In this document: positions 1-7,033 of the stretch, in pieces
How positions within the stretch are numbered: the first letter of the stretch is position 1
How the letters are laid out: each line of letters begins with the position of its first letter
Origin: Methylophilaceae bacterium
Lineage (GTDB): Bacteria > Pseudomonadota > Gammaproteobacteria > Burkholderiales > Methylophilaceae
Assembly (NCBI GenBank): GCA_017880825.1
Contig: JADGRN010000009.1
Span: 1-17,453, forward strand
Length of the DNA stretch: 17,453 bases
Direction of reading: 5' to 3'
The notes under the pieces: model-generated
Database searches by the model: none
Told to the model about the DNA's origin: nothing
Seen by the model: the letters and a program-made list of their open reading frames with translations, nothing else
Position numbers and translations under genes: made by a program

Positions 1-212
1 ACGGCAAGCTCATCCTGCCAGCCGACATCACCAGCCTGCCAGCAGGCCTGACGGTTAGCCTGCTGGGCTTCGACAGCAATGTCAACCAGGTGTCTTCGGC
101 CTCTGCACCTGTACAACCGGATGGGACATTCCAATTTACTAATGTACCGATGCCCAGCGGTATATCCTTTATGACTTCCGTGAACCCTGTCCCCGCCGAG
201 TGTCAGCATTGA
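1..212 (+). CDS. 3' end of an unidentified, probably exported protein (partial, cut by window edge)
   Basis: An open frame runs from base 3 to a TGA at 210-212 and encodes about 69 residues; the start lies outside the window. The peptide has an alternating small/hydrophobic pattern, with segments such as LPAGLTVSLLGFD and DGTFQFTNVPMPSG. This resembles a beta-sandwich (carboxypeptidase-regulatory or Ig-like) domain, as found in exported and some cytochrome-linked proteins. The 'DGTFxFxNVPxPxG' stretch is the main clue. Base composition is GC-rich (about 60% by eye), unlike the AT-rich genes that begin near base 450. The protein stops soon after the domain (ending in AECQH), so it may itself be truncated. 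I do not recognise the gene; the frame is likely coding, but the function is open. Confidence 0.45.
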   Translation, partial: GKLILPADITSLPAGLTVSLLGFDSNVNQVSSASAPVQPDGTFQFTNVPMPSGISFMTSVNPVPAECQH

Positions 213-262
213 TCCTGCTATCGGGTTTTCATCCTGAATAAGCCTTGCGAAAGGTTTACTAT

Positions 263-384
263 ATGTCTTTCAATCGACCAAACTGTCAGTAGTCATTCCC
301 ATGCGTAATGAGCGGGACAATGCAGCCAGCCTCATCCATGAGATCGATGCAGTTCTGGCCGGAGAGGCTCATGGATTTTATTAG
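263..384 (+). pseudogene. Remnant of a family-2 glycosyltransferase (N-terminal ~38 residues, frameshifted)
   Basis: An ATG at 263 begins MSFNRP. After base 282 the reading continues one frame over as LSVVIPMRNERDNAASLIHE, the classic first beta strand and loop of DPM1-like GT2 enzymes ('LSVVIPxxNExxN'). Restoring a single missing base at 281-282 (AA instead of AAA or AAG) gives a continuous GT2 N-terminus. The frame ends at TAG 382-384 after only about 38 residues, against roughly 230-330 in the family. The 3' part of the gene is gone and the sequence runs directly into an epimerase remnant. Composition is near 55% GC, like the right-hand half of the window. The identification of the fragment is firm; that it is dead rather than a sequencing artefact is an inference. 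Confidence 0.7.
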
Positions 385-570
385 CGCGCTGGAAAATGCG
401 CTCGGTAAAACCGCCGAATTAAGCAGGATGCCGATGCAGTCAGGGATGTAAAATCAACCTATGCAGATACGAGAAAACTAGAAGAATGGGCGGGCTTTAA
501 ACCCCACACACCACTGAAAGAGGGTGTTAAGAAATTCATTGCTTGGTATCGAGACTTTCATAAAGTTTGA
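371..570 (+). pseudogene. Remnant of a UDP-glucuronate 4-epimerase-like SDR enzyme (C-terminal ~66 residues, frameshifted)
   Basis: The frame starting at base 371 reads MDFISALENALGKTAE then MPMQSG, and hits a TAA at 449-451. From base 445 the next frame continues with DVKSTYADTRKLEEWAGF, then KPHTPLKEGVKKFIAWYRDF, to TGA 568-570. Together they match the C-terminal end of CapI/WbpP-type nucleotide-sugar 4-epimerases ('..FIxxLExALGKxAExxxxPMQPGDVxxTYAD..GFxPxTxxxxGxxxFxxWY'). One base missing around 443-444 explains the shift exactly. About 270 N-terminal residues, including the NAD-binding GxxGxxG and the YxxxK, are absent. The 5' end overlaps the glycosyltransferase remnant, so the two were joined by a deletion or recombination near 365-375. 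Confidence 0.75.
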
Positions 571-589
571 ATATTTATAGAGTTTAAAT

Positions 590-1663
590 ATGATTAGTTA
601 TTTCACTAAAATGTATCAGGCAGTTCCATCTTTAATGCCGCTGTACCTTACCAGTGGCGGGAGTTTTGTTTGTTCGCGTGGCAACACGATGCGCGCTATT
701 AAGCGCGTTTATCCAGATGTGAATGTAGCAAAATATTCTAATAAATTCACACGATTTTCGCGTGGTCATAACCTGATGCAATATTCCTCACTCATTGTGA
801 ATGGCGCCCCTAATAAAGGCTTGCTAAGCCAATATGCTGCCAAGAAGATGATGTTATTTCATGGTACTTATGCTTATTTAACACCACCCTATGTAGCCGA
901 TCTAAATCATTTTGATTATTTATGTAGTTTTGGGCCACGTTTAAAACGTATTCTTGATCTATCGCAATATACAGGGCAGGTGATTAATTCTGGCTATATT
1001 CCATTTTTAGATTTTGCAAAAAAATCCAAGGAACATAAACAACAATATTTGCAAAAGTTGGGCTTAAATCCGAATCATCTTAACTTGGTTTATACGCCTA
1101 GTGGACAACCATTTAGCTCATTTGATTTAATGGCCGAAAAGTTAGTGAAAGAAGTGCCTGCAACATTCAATCTCATTATTCGCCCACATCCTAGCCAATC
1201 GATTAAATTTAGATTGAAAGAATATGCAATTTTTGCAAGGCTTAGACACCACATGCGGCAGCGTGGTAATGCATTTTTAGATTTAGGTGGCCTTAAGCTG
1301 TCAGAGTTATTATCAGTGGCAGATTTAATGCTTTCTGATGGTAATTCGCCAGCGGAGGAGTCCCTGTTTTATGATGTGCCACAGCTTGTGATAGAAACGA
1401 AAAAGTTTTCACGTGAGACGATTCGTCAAATCATGTTTGAGCGGGGTGCAAGTGATGAAGATGTTGCATTGTCTTCTACTTTTTTCACCACAGGACCTAT
1501 CATCACGCCCAGTACGCATGATTTAACCAATAGAATAGAACAAGCTTTAAATGATGCCAACCATTATAAAACGCAACGTGATGCGCATTTTGCATTTGTA
1601 TTTGGTGAGCGTGGATTAAGCAAACAAACGCTGTTCTCACAAAGCCTGCTACAATTTAACTAA
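590..1663 (+). CDS. CDP-glycerol:poly(glycerophosphate) glycerophosphotransferase-like protein (TagB/TagF family)
   Basis: This 357-residue protein is probably a cytoplasmic or membrane-associated transferase moving a polyol-phosphate from a CDP-activated donor onto a surface glycan. What is visible: MLFHGTY at residues 88-94 (the family's 'HGT' donor-site motif), LIIRPHP at 195-201 (family 'xxxHP'), and ADLMLSDGNSPAEESLFYDVP at about 244-263 (family 'aDxxiTDxSSxxxExxxxxxP'). These occur in the order expected for the two-lobed GT-B-like TagB/TagF fold. Length fits the single-domain TagB-like members, not the larger TagF polymerases. No signal peptide is seen. The start at 590 is supported by an in-frame stop just upstream (578-580), though no good ribosome site is visible; Met8 is an alternative. 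It is AT-rich and opens a co-directional trio. The acceptor is unknown, and a GT-B glycosyltransferase role cannot be excluded. Confidence 0.72.
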   Translation: MISYFTKMYQAVPSLMPLYLTSGGSFVCSRGNTMRAIKRVYPDVNVAKYSNKFTRFSRGHNLMQYSSLIVNGAPNKGLLSQYAAKKMMLFHGTYAYLTPPYVADLNHFDYLCSFGPRLKRILDLSQYTGQVINSGYIPFLDFAKKSKEHKQQYLQKLGLNPNHLNLVYTPSGQPFSSFDLMAEKLVKEVPATFNLIIRPHPSQSIKFRLKEYAIFARLRHHMRQRGNAFLDLGGLKLSELLSVADLMLSDGNSPAEESLFYDVPQLVIETKKFSRETIRQIMFERGASDEDVALSSTFFTTGPIITPSTHDLTNRIEQALNDANHYKTQRDAHFAFVFGERGLSKQTLFSQSLLQFN

Positions 1664-1692
1664 TACTAACTTAAAGTCTTAACATTAACAGG

Positions 1693-2823
1693 ATGACGAT
1701 TAAAACCATTATTCCCATTTATTCTGGCGATAAATACTCGCAAGATCAATTATTAGCGGATGGTAGCGTATCAATCCCGCGTGATAGAAGTTGGGGTATC
1801 ATCAATAAGCTCCCCGAAGAAGCGCCAATCACCAAGCTTTTGCACCCTGAGGTGCGCTATGAAGTCACTGACCACTGTAATGCCTCTTGTATTATGTGTC
1901 CAAGGGATAAACATGAGCATGCACGTGAGCATGGCATTATGAATCAAGAGGCTTATGAAAGAAGTATTAATGAGGTAGTTGCTCTTGGCGCGCAGAAAAT
2001 TGTGCTGACAGGCTTTGGCGAACCCATGCTCGATAAACGTCTTGAGTTGAAAATCAAATACGCAAAATCTAAAGACCTATCCACTTATATTATTTCAAAT
2101 GGGTCTATTCTCAACAGCAAGCGTGCGCGCACGATACTAGAGGCTGGCTTAGACGAAATTCGCGTGAGTTTTTATGGTATGCGCACGGAAACTTACAATG
2201 CGGTGATGCAAGGGCTGGATTTTGATAAAACGATCTCTGGGATGACCGAGTTTCTCAGGTTGCGTGATGAGCTTGGTGCCAAGACCCGCGTACAAGTATC
2301 TTACCTTGAGATGGAAGAGAATAAAGGCGATACCGAGATGTTTAAAGCGTTTTGGGAACCTAAAGTCGATGCGATTGAGATTTGGCGACCACATAATTTT
2401 GGCGACGGCCGAGATTACCGTGAGCGTGATCCAAACCTAGAGATCAAGTCCACATGCGGTCGCCCTGAGAATGGCCCACTGCAAATTCAATGGAACGGCG
2501 AAGTGATTCCCTGTTGCTACGATTATAATAACCAAATCATTTTAGGTAATGCTTTTGAGACTCCTGTGTTAGATATTCTCAATGGGCCTAAGTATCGTCT
2601 ATTGCGCCATGCACATCGTATGAAAGAATTTAATCTTTTCCCTTATTGCGACCAATGCGATCAGTTATTACCACATGCTGATGCGCTGATTTATACTAAT
2701 CGTCATAATTTACCGCCTGAAGAAGCTGTTAAACTTTCAAATACCGATTTATACAATTTGGCAGACGGTAAACAGCTCGAAAAACAGAATATGAGCGAAC
2801 GTTATTTAGAAAAAGCGGTTTAG
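1693..2823 (+). CDS. Radical SAM/SPASM domain enzyme of a surface-glycan locus
   Basis: The 376-residue protein has the radical SAM signature CxxxCxxC at Cys62, Cys66 and Cys69 (DHCNASCIMC). These bind the [4Fe-4S] cluster that cleaves S-adenosylmethionine. The SAM-binding 'GGEP'-type motif appears as GFGEP at 107-111. The C-terminal third is a SPASM-type domain: Cys255, the 'IQWNGEVIPCCYDY' segment with Cys274/275, 'LGNAFE' and finally CDQC (Cys319, Cys322). That set could hold one auxiliary iron-sulfur cluster. Chemistry in this family ranges from peptide modification to sugar epimerisation, dehydrogenation and deoxygenation; the substrate cannot be told from sequence. Position between a glycerophosphotransferase-like gene and a glycosyltransferase suggests a glycan or its nucleotide-activated precursor. 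The gene starts 29 bases after its neighbour; a purine-rich AGG lies too close to the ATG to be a standard ribosome site. Confidence 0.85.
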   Translation: MTIKTIIPIYSGDKYSQDQLLADGSVSIPRDRSWGIINKLPEEAPITKLLHPEVRYEVTDHCNASCIMCPRDKHEHAREHGIMNQEAYERSINEVVALGAQKIVLTGFGEPMLDKRLELKIKYAKSKDLSTYIISNGSILNSKRARTILEAGLDEIRVSFYGMRTETYNAVMQGLDFDKTISGMTEFLRLRDELGAKTRVQVSYLEMEENKGDTEMFKAFWEPKVDAIEIWRPHNFGDGRDYRERDPNLEIKSTCGRPENGPLQIQWNGEVIPCCYDYNNQIILGNAFETPVLDILNGPKYRLLRHAHRMKEFNLFPYCDQCDQLLPHADALIYTNRHNLPPEEAVKLSNTDLYNLADGKQLEKQNMSERYLEKAV

Positions 2824-2848
2824 CGCCACTGCTTGTTTCCGCTTTTTC
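2809..2848 (+). terminator. Terminator-like hairpin at the end of the radical SAM gene
   Basis: A perfect 10-base inverted repeat, GAAAAAGCGG (2809-2818) and CCGCTTTTTC (2839-2848), encloses a 20-base loop that contains the TAG stop of the radical SAM gene. A short GC core (GCGG/CCGC) followed by T5 is the layout of a bidirectional intrinsic terminator, although the large loop makes it weak. It ends six bases before the ATG of the next gene, so it could act as an attenuator or partial block rather than a full stop. Confidence 0.4.
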
Positions 2849-2854
2849 CTGAAG

Positions 2855-3784
2855 ATGCCCTTGCCTGAAAACATTAAGTTTCCGAGCGTCTCAGCACTCA
2901 TTGTCAACTACAAATCGGTCTCCCATTGTGAGCGATGCATACACTCATTGTTGCAACAAAGAGGTGTGCATCTTGAGATTATTGTTGTCGATAATGCAAG
3001 CGGCGACGGTAGCGTAACGCGACTTCAGATTGCATTTCCCACGCAAGTTAAGCTCATCGCAAGTGATGAAAACTTAGGATTTGGGCGCGCCAATAACCTT
3101 GCTTTTAAGTATGCGCAAGGCGAATATCTGTTAATCATTAATCCTGATGTGCAGTTTGTTGGTGATAATAATTTAGCGCAGATGATATGTGGCTTTAATC
3201 AACAAACCAATATCGGCGTATTAGGCCCAGATATCATAGAGCCGCGCCGTAATAATCGCGTTTTACCTAAAAAGACTTATCCGTTGCAACATAAAATTAA
3301 AGCAGATTTCAGCGATTTGACTGGACAATATGCTTGGATTCTAGGCGCTTGTATGCTGTTTCCACGACATGTGTATAAAGCAGTAGGTGGTTTTGATGAA
3401 GATTTCTTTTTGTACGGTGAGGATGCAGATATCTGCTTAAGAATTCGTCAAGCTGGGTTTGCTGTACACTGGTTCCCAGACGTGAAAGTAGAGCATTGGG
3501 CGGGTGCGAGTGAAGAAAATGCAGCTGAATATGCTATGCGGATGCGCAAAAAGCGTGGCATGTATCAGTTTTGCTTAAAGCATTATCCGTATCAAAAGAT
3601 GCAACCAATTTTGTTGAACACGTTAAGACGTTGTCGATTAAATCTAGCGATTTTAAATGTTAGGCGCAAATATAAGTTTGCTAAAAATTTAAACGAAATT
3701 GACGCCAGAATAGCGCGTAATCAAGCAGAGATCGATGTCGTGCTGCAGATTTTAGAAGAAAATAATTGTGACTATTTCTTATAA
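2855..3784 (+). CDS. Family 2 glycosyltransferase, rhamnosyltransferase (WbbL)-like
   Basis: This 309-residue GT-A fold enzyme probably transfers a sugar, possibly rhamnose, from a nucleotide donor onto a lipid-linked glycan at the cytoplasmic face of the inner membrane. Visible motifs in order: SALIVNYKS at 13-21, VVDNASGDGS at 44-53 (nucleotide binding), NLGFGRANN at 73-81, NPDV at 96-99 (DxD-like metal site), and GGFDEDFFLYGEDADICLRI at 178-197, the acidic catalytic region of WbbL-like GT2 proteins. Length matches the family (about 280-320). The C-terminal 80 residues are basic and helical, which may aid membrane association. It ends the plus-strand trio, starting 31 bases after the radical SAM gene, with a GAAG ribosome-site-like stretch only a few bases before the ATG. 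Sugar specificity is not determinable. Confidence 0.85.
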   Translation: MPLPENIKFPSVSALIVNYKSVSHCERCIHSLLQQRGVHLEIIVVDNASGDGSVTRLQIAFPTQVKLIASDENLGFGRANNLAFKYAQGEYLLIINPDVQFVGDNNLAQMICGFNQQTNIGVLGPDIIEPRRNNRVLPKKTYPLQHKIKADFSDLTGQYAWILGACMLFPRHVYKAVGGFDEDFFLYGEDADICLRIRQAGFAVHWFPDVKVEHWAGASEENAAEYAMRMRKKRGMYQFCLKHYPYQKMQPILLNTLRRCRLNLAILNVRRKYKFAKNLNEIDARIARNQAEIDVVLQILEENNCDYFL

Positions 3785-3794
3785 TATTAGTCAC
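3768..3794. terminator. Possible weak bidirectional hairpin between convergent genes
   Basis: Perfect 7-base arms, GTGACTA (3768-3774) and TAGTCAC (3788-3794), flank a 13-base loop. They span the TAA of the GT2 gene and most of the 15 bases separating it from the convergent membrane glycosyltransferase. The stem is AT-rich and no T-run follows, so termination activity is only a suggestion from its position. Confidence 0.25.
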
Positions 3795-3799
3795 TCAAA

Positions 3800-5335
3800 T
3801 TAAGGCTTTTTGTAAATTTTAAAACTTAATTTTTTATTACTTTTGATTGAGGCTACTTCTTGGTGCGGAATATGTGTGGCTAAAAAGGCTTCACGTTCTG
3901 GGGCGCGCTCACTCATTTCCAGCACGATATAGTCATAGCCTAATAGGCTACCATTGCTGAGGGCTTTATTCATGGCATCCCAGCCTGATATACCTCGTTC
4001 GGTAAATTTTTCGCCTGCGTAATAACGTGTTCTAGCTTGGTCGTAAAATACCGTTTCATTCGGTTTAATATGTGCTTTTATCCAAGCGACGGCCTGTTGC
4101 TCTTCGTTATAGCCTGCTGGGCGAGGCTTAACATTAATGAGAACGTGTGCCACTAGCCAGACTACAACAAATAGCGCGAACATCATTTTTACCCAATCAG
4201 TTTGCCAACGTTTGACTTTGATCCATTCATAAAGTGAAAACAAACTAAAACTTGCCATGATGATTAATATCAGCCCTGCTGGAATGGCTAAACGACCAGG
4301 CGCAATAAATTGGTGCAGTAATATCACACTGATGTTTAGTACTGCCAATATTAATGCCCATCTAAGTACAGGCATTACCTCACGTAGTGGCTGATATTGA
4401 TCTAGCTTAAATGGTCTGGCGGCAAGTTTAATAATGAGCGCAAGCCAGCCAGAAGCGCCGCCGACTTTGCCAAAAATGATGACAATGAGTGTGAGCAATA
4501 AGCCTTGTAATGCATAACCATCAAGAAAACTGCCTAACACTTGCTGCCCCATAACATGAGCTTTTTGATTAAGCCCATGCACTAAGGTGGTAAAACTGCC
4601 TTGGAGTACGGTGACAATATCATTCAAACGTCCCAAATCACTTAGGTGAAGACTGGGCTTGGCTAACAGTACGCATATGAGTAGCGCTAATAACAGTAAA
4701 TTGAGTATATAGGCTTGTAATAATCTTATAAGTTTTTGTTTAATACTAAATTCTGGTTGCCACAATAATACGGCGGGCAGTAGTGCCAAAAAGACAATAC
4801 CTTCGATTCTAAAAAGAGCGGCGACTATAGCGCTGAGTTGCCAAGAAATGGCATCGCGCCAACGGTTTGTTTGATAAAAATGTATAAAAAAGTAGATGCT
4901 CATCAGAAAAAATGCCCAATAGCCTTGGTCGCGCATGACTTGCGTGAGAATATTGACCACCACATAACTATTGGTAAATAGTAGTACAAGTCCAGCCAGG
5001 ATGACGCCTTTACTACCTTCTGCAAGCGCAATGATTTTAATGAGCATGTAAGTGCTTAGGGTAAAAAATAGTATCGCTAATAAATGCCCAGAATATTGTA
5101 AATTTAAGCCTGTAAGTTTATGCATAGCCGCAATGAGCAGCGAATAAAATGGCCAAGGGTATATGGCATAGCCTTGAGACCACTCGCCAGCCGCGAATAG
5201 TCTGGCAGCTTCTATGTACAAAACGCCGTCATCATTTATACGCCCATGTTCCAAATAAATTTGATAACAAGCCAGTATTGCCGCTGCGATTAAAGCATAC
5301 AGAGTAAAGTATTTTGCAAAGTGTTTAGAATTCAT
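3800..5335 (-). CDS. Polytopic membrane glycosyltransferase (GT39/GT83, PMT/ArnT-like)
   Basis: The 511-residue protein has an N-terminal hydrophobic helix followed by a loop NDDGVLYIEAARLFAAGEW (residues 34-52). Asp35/Asp36 there fit the acidic catalytic site in the first periplasmic loop of the PMT/ArnT-type GT-C enzymes. About ten to eleven further hydrophobic segments follow (for example around 80-105, 108-130, 137-155, 165-190 and 205-225), with RIEG near residue 176. A soluble tail of about 110 residues closes the protein and probably faces the periplasm. Such enzymes transfer a sugar from undecaprenyl- or dolichyl-phosphate to lipid A, core, O-antigen or a protein. The gene begins 6 bases after the acetyltransferase stop, so it is translated from the same transcript as the LPS core genes. 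It is AT-rich like its neighbours. Donor and acceptor are unknown. Confidence 0.78.
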   Translation of the reverse strand: MNSKHFAKYFTLYALIAAAILACYQIYLEHGRINDDGVLYIEAARLFAAGEWSQGYAIYPWPFYSLLIAAMHKLTGLNLQYSGHLLAILFFTLSTYMLIKIIALAEGSKGVILAGLVLLFTNSYVVVNILTQVMRDQGYWAFFLMSIYFFIHFYQTNRWRDAISWQLSAIVAALFRIEGIVFLALLPAVLLWQPEFSIKQKLIRLLQAYILNLLLLALLICVLLAKPSLHLSDLGRLNDIVTVLQGSFTTLVHGLNQKAHVMGQQVLGSFLDGYALQGLLLTLIVIIFGKVGGASGWLALIIKLAARPFKLDQYQPLREVMPVLRWALILAVLNISVILLHQFIAPGRLAIPAGLILIIMASFSLFSLYEWIKVKRWQTDWVKMMFALFVVVWLVAHVLINVKPRPAGYNEEQQAVAWIKAHIKPNETVFYDQARTRYYAGEKFTERGISGWDAMNKALSNGSLLGYDYIVLEMSERAPEREAFLATHIPHQEVASIKSNKKLSFKIYKKP

Positions 5336-5341
5336 GCTGGT

Positions 5342-5992
5342 TTATGATGGTTTGCGCGCATTGGCGTAGTTGATAAATGCTGTAATGTCATCCGAACATA
5401 TTAAATGCACGATGCTCAAGATTTCATCTTCTGGCCAATCCCACCAAGCGCTGTTTAAAAGAGCTTCACGGGTTGGCTCATCGAAGCGCCATCGAATAAA
5501 TTTCGCTGGGTTACCAGCAACAATAGCATAAGGTTCCACATCTTTTGTTACCACCGCGCCATTTGCAACGACTGCGCCGTGACCAATGGTGACGCCAGAG
5601 AGTATGGTTGTGTTTTGGCATAGCCATACGTCACTGCCAATAGTGACATCGCCACGCGAAGTCACATAATCTTGGATATGACTAGCCTGTGCAAAAAATG
5701 GCGGGAAAGGATAGGTACTTACCCAATCAATACGATGATTGCCGCCAAGATAAATCTCAACATTTTTAGCGACTGAGCAATAATTGCCGATGCTCAGCAT
5801 GGTATCGGGATGCGCGTGTTTGATGTGAGGGGTACCGTAACAATTAACCCCCATTTTATAGCGAGGGTACTGTTTGCTAAACGCTTGTTGTGAGCGTTTT
5901 GGCTTATTCAACAATTTTTGTTTCGCTTGATTTTTTTTAAATACTAAAAAAAGCGCTTGTAGTCGTGAAATAAATGTTGATAACAATCTCAT
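5342..5992 (-). CDS. CatB/VatD-like hexapeptide-repeat O-acetyltransferase
   Basis: This 216-residue protein is of the left-handed beta-helix xenobiotic acyltransferase type, which uses acetyl-CoA to acetylate a hydroxyl. Hexapeptide repeats are visible at residues 66-82 (LSIGNYCSVAKNVEIYL) and 114-160 (VTIGSDVWLCQNTTILSG, then VTIGHGAVVANGAVV). The loop GGNHRIDWVSTYPF at 83-96 contains His86, the expected catalytic histidine of the CatB group. The end of the helix, PYAIVAGNPAKFIRWRF (154-170), is typical. The first 45 residues are basic and less conserved. In an LPS gene array the likely job is acetylation of a core or O-antigen sugar; antibiotic resistance is unlikely from context. The ATG lies 5 bases after the waaF stop, and the gene is followed 6 bases later by the membrane glycosyltransferase. 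Confidence 0.82.
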   Translation of the reverse strand: MRLLSTFISRLQALFLVFKKNQAKQKLLNKPKRSQQAFSKQYPRYKMGVNCYGTPHIKHAHPDTMLSIGNYCSVAKNVEIYLGGNHRIDWVSTYPFPPFFAQASHIQDYVTSRGDVTIGSDVWLCQNTTILSGVTIGHGAVVANGAVVTKDVEPYAIVAGNPAKFIRWRFDEPTREALLNSAWWDWPEDEILSIVHLICSDDITAFINYANARKPS

Positions 5993-5997
5993 AAGAC

Positions 5998-7026
5998 TTA
6001 ATGCTTAAAATTCAATGCCTTAATGATATGACTTGGCTCGATTTGTTTCAAGCATCTGAGGTTTTCGTTTTGCCCTTTTAGTGGACATTCACGCTTGAAG
6101 CAAGGGCTACACGCTAAGCCTAAATATTCTATAACAGCTTTGCTATTCATCGGTGGTGTGTGAGTGGGGTCAGATGAGCCATAAATGGCAATTAAGCGTT
6201 TATTCAGTGCGGCAGCAATGTGCATGAGCCCTGAATCATTGCTAATCACGCTGTCACAGAGCGACATTAAATCAATCGCTTCACCCAATTTGGTTTTGCC
6301 AGCCAAATTTATACATCGGTTCTGTATTAATTGGTTGATTTCATGGGTCACAAGCATGTCTTTTTCAGAGCCAAATAGCCAGACTTGCCAGCCTCTATCC
6401 AGGGCTTCGCGAGCGACCTCTGCATAATACGCTGCTGGCCAGCGTTTGGCTTCACCGTATTCCGCACCTGGGCAGAGGCCTAAAATTTGCGCGTTGGGTT
6501 CTGTGATGCCAAATTTATTTAACAAAGCAAGTGCATTGTTTTTACTTGAAATGAGCTGCGGATTGGGTAAATTTTCGGGTAAATTTTGGTGTTTATCTAA
6601 GCCCAAAAACACAAAGCGTTCCACGGTTTGTTTGAGTTTGCTTTTATCCAGTGGACGAATATCGTTGATTAAACCAAAACGCATTTCACCCAAAAAACTC
6701 GTGCGCTTTTGAATGCCTGCTGCCCAGGGTAATAAAGCAGATTTGAAAGAGTTGGTGAGGATGATAGCCTGCGTATAGCCTTTATTTTTTAAGGTTTTGC
6801 CAAATTGGACTCGCTTTAAAAAAGCCAATTCGCCGTGCTTAAACGGTAGAGCAATTTTTTCAGATACCTCTGGCATGCGTTCGAGCAAAGGCAAAGTCCA
6901 AGCGGGCGCAGCCACGTCTATTGTACAATCAGGCCGATTGGTTTTAAGCGTTTTGAACAGGCTTTGCGCCAGTATCATGTCACCCACCCATGCAGGCCCG
7001 AGCACAAGGATACGTGACGTAGGCAT
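5998..7026 (-). CDS. waaF: ADP-heptose:LPS heptosyltransferase II
   Basis: This GT9 enzyme adds the second L-glycero-D-manno-heptose to the LPS inner core at the cytoplasmic side of the inner membrane. From the ATG at 7026 it has 342 residues. The N-terminus SRILVLGPAWVGDMILA is the WaaF signature with catalytic-type Asp16. CPGAEYGEAKRWP (185-197) and SNDSGLMHIAAAL (262-274) form the ADP-heptose site, and the cysteine-rich ACSPCFKRECPL (about 305-316) is characteristic of WaaF. An upstream TTG at 7044 would add six residues and overlap hldE; the ATG start gives the canonical WaaF N-terminus and a 7-base gap, so I prefer it. No clear ribosome site precedes either. Striking oddity: the gene is AT-rich (about 35-42% by eye), whereas hldE just upstream is near 55% GC. 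Confidence 0.93.
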   Translation of the reverse strand: MPTSRILVLGPAWVGDMILAQSLFKTLKTNRPDCTIDVAAPAWTLPLLERMPEVSEKIALPFKHGELAFLKRVQFGKTLKNKGYTQAIILTNSFKSALLPWAAGIQKRTSFLGEMRFGLINDIRPLDKSKLKQTVERFVFLGLDKHQNLPENLPNPQLISSKNNALALLNKFGITEPNAQILGLCPGAEYGEAKRWPAAYYAEVAREALDRGWQVWLFGSEKDMLVTHEINQLIQNRCINLAGKTKLGEAIDLMSLCDSVISNDSGLMHIAAALNKRLIAIYGSSDPTHTPPMNSKAVIEYLGLACSPCFKRECPLKGQNENLRCLKQIEPSHIIKALNFKH

Positions 7027-7033
7027 TACACTA

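Noticed and set aside
539..566. Promoter-like TTGCTT-16-TAAAGT inside the epimerase remnant, ahead of the glycerophosphotransferase gene
   Set aside because: Only three and four of six matches in AT-rich sequence, where such pairs arise by chance.
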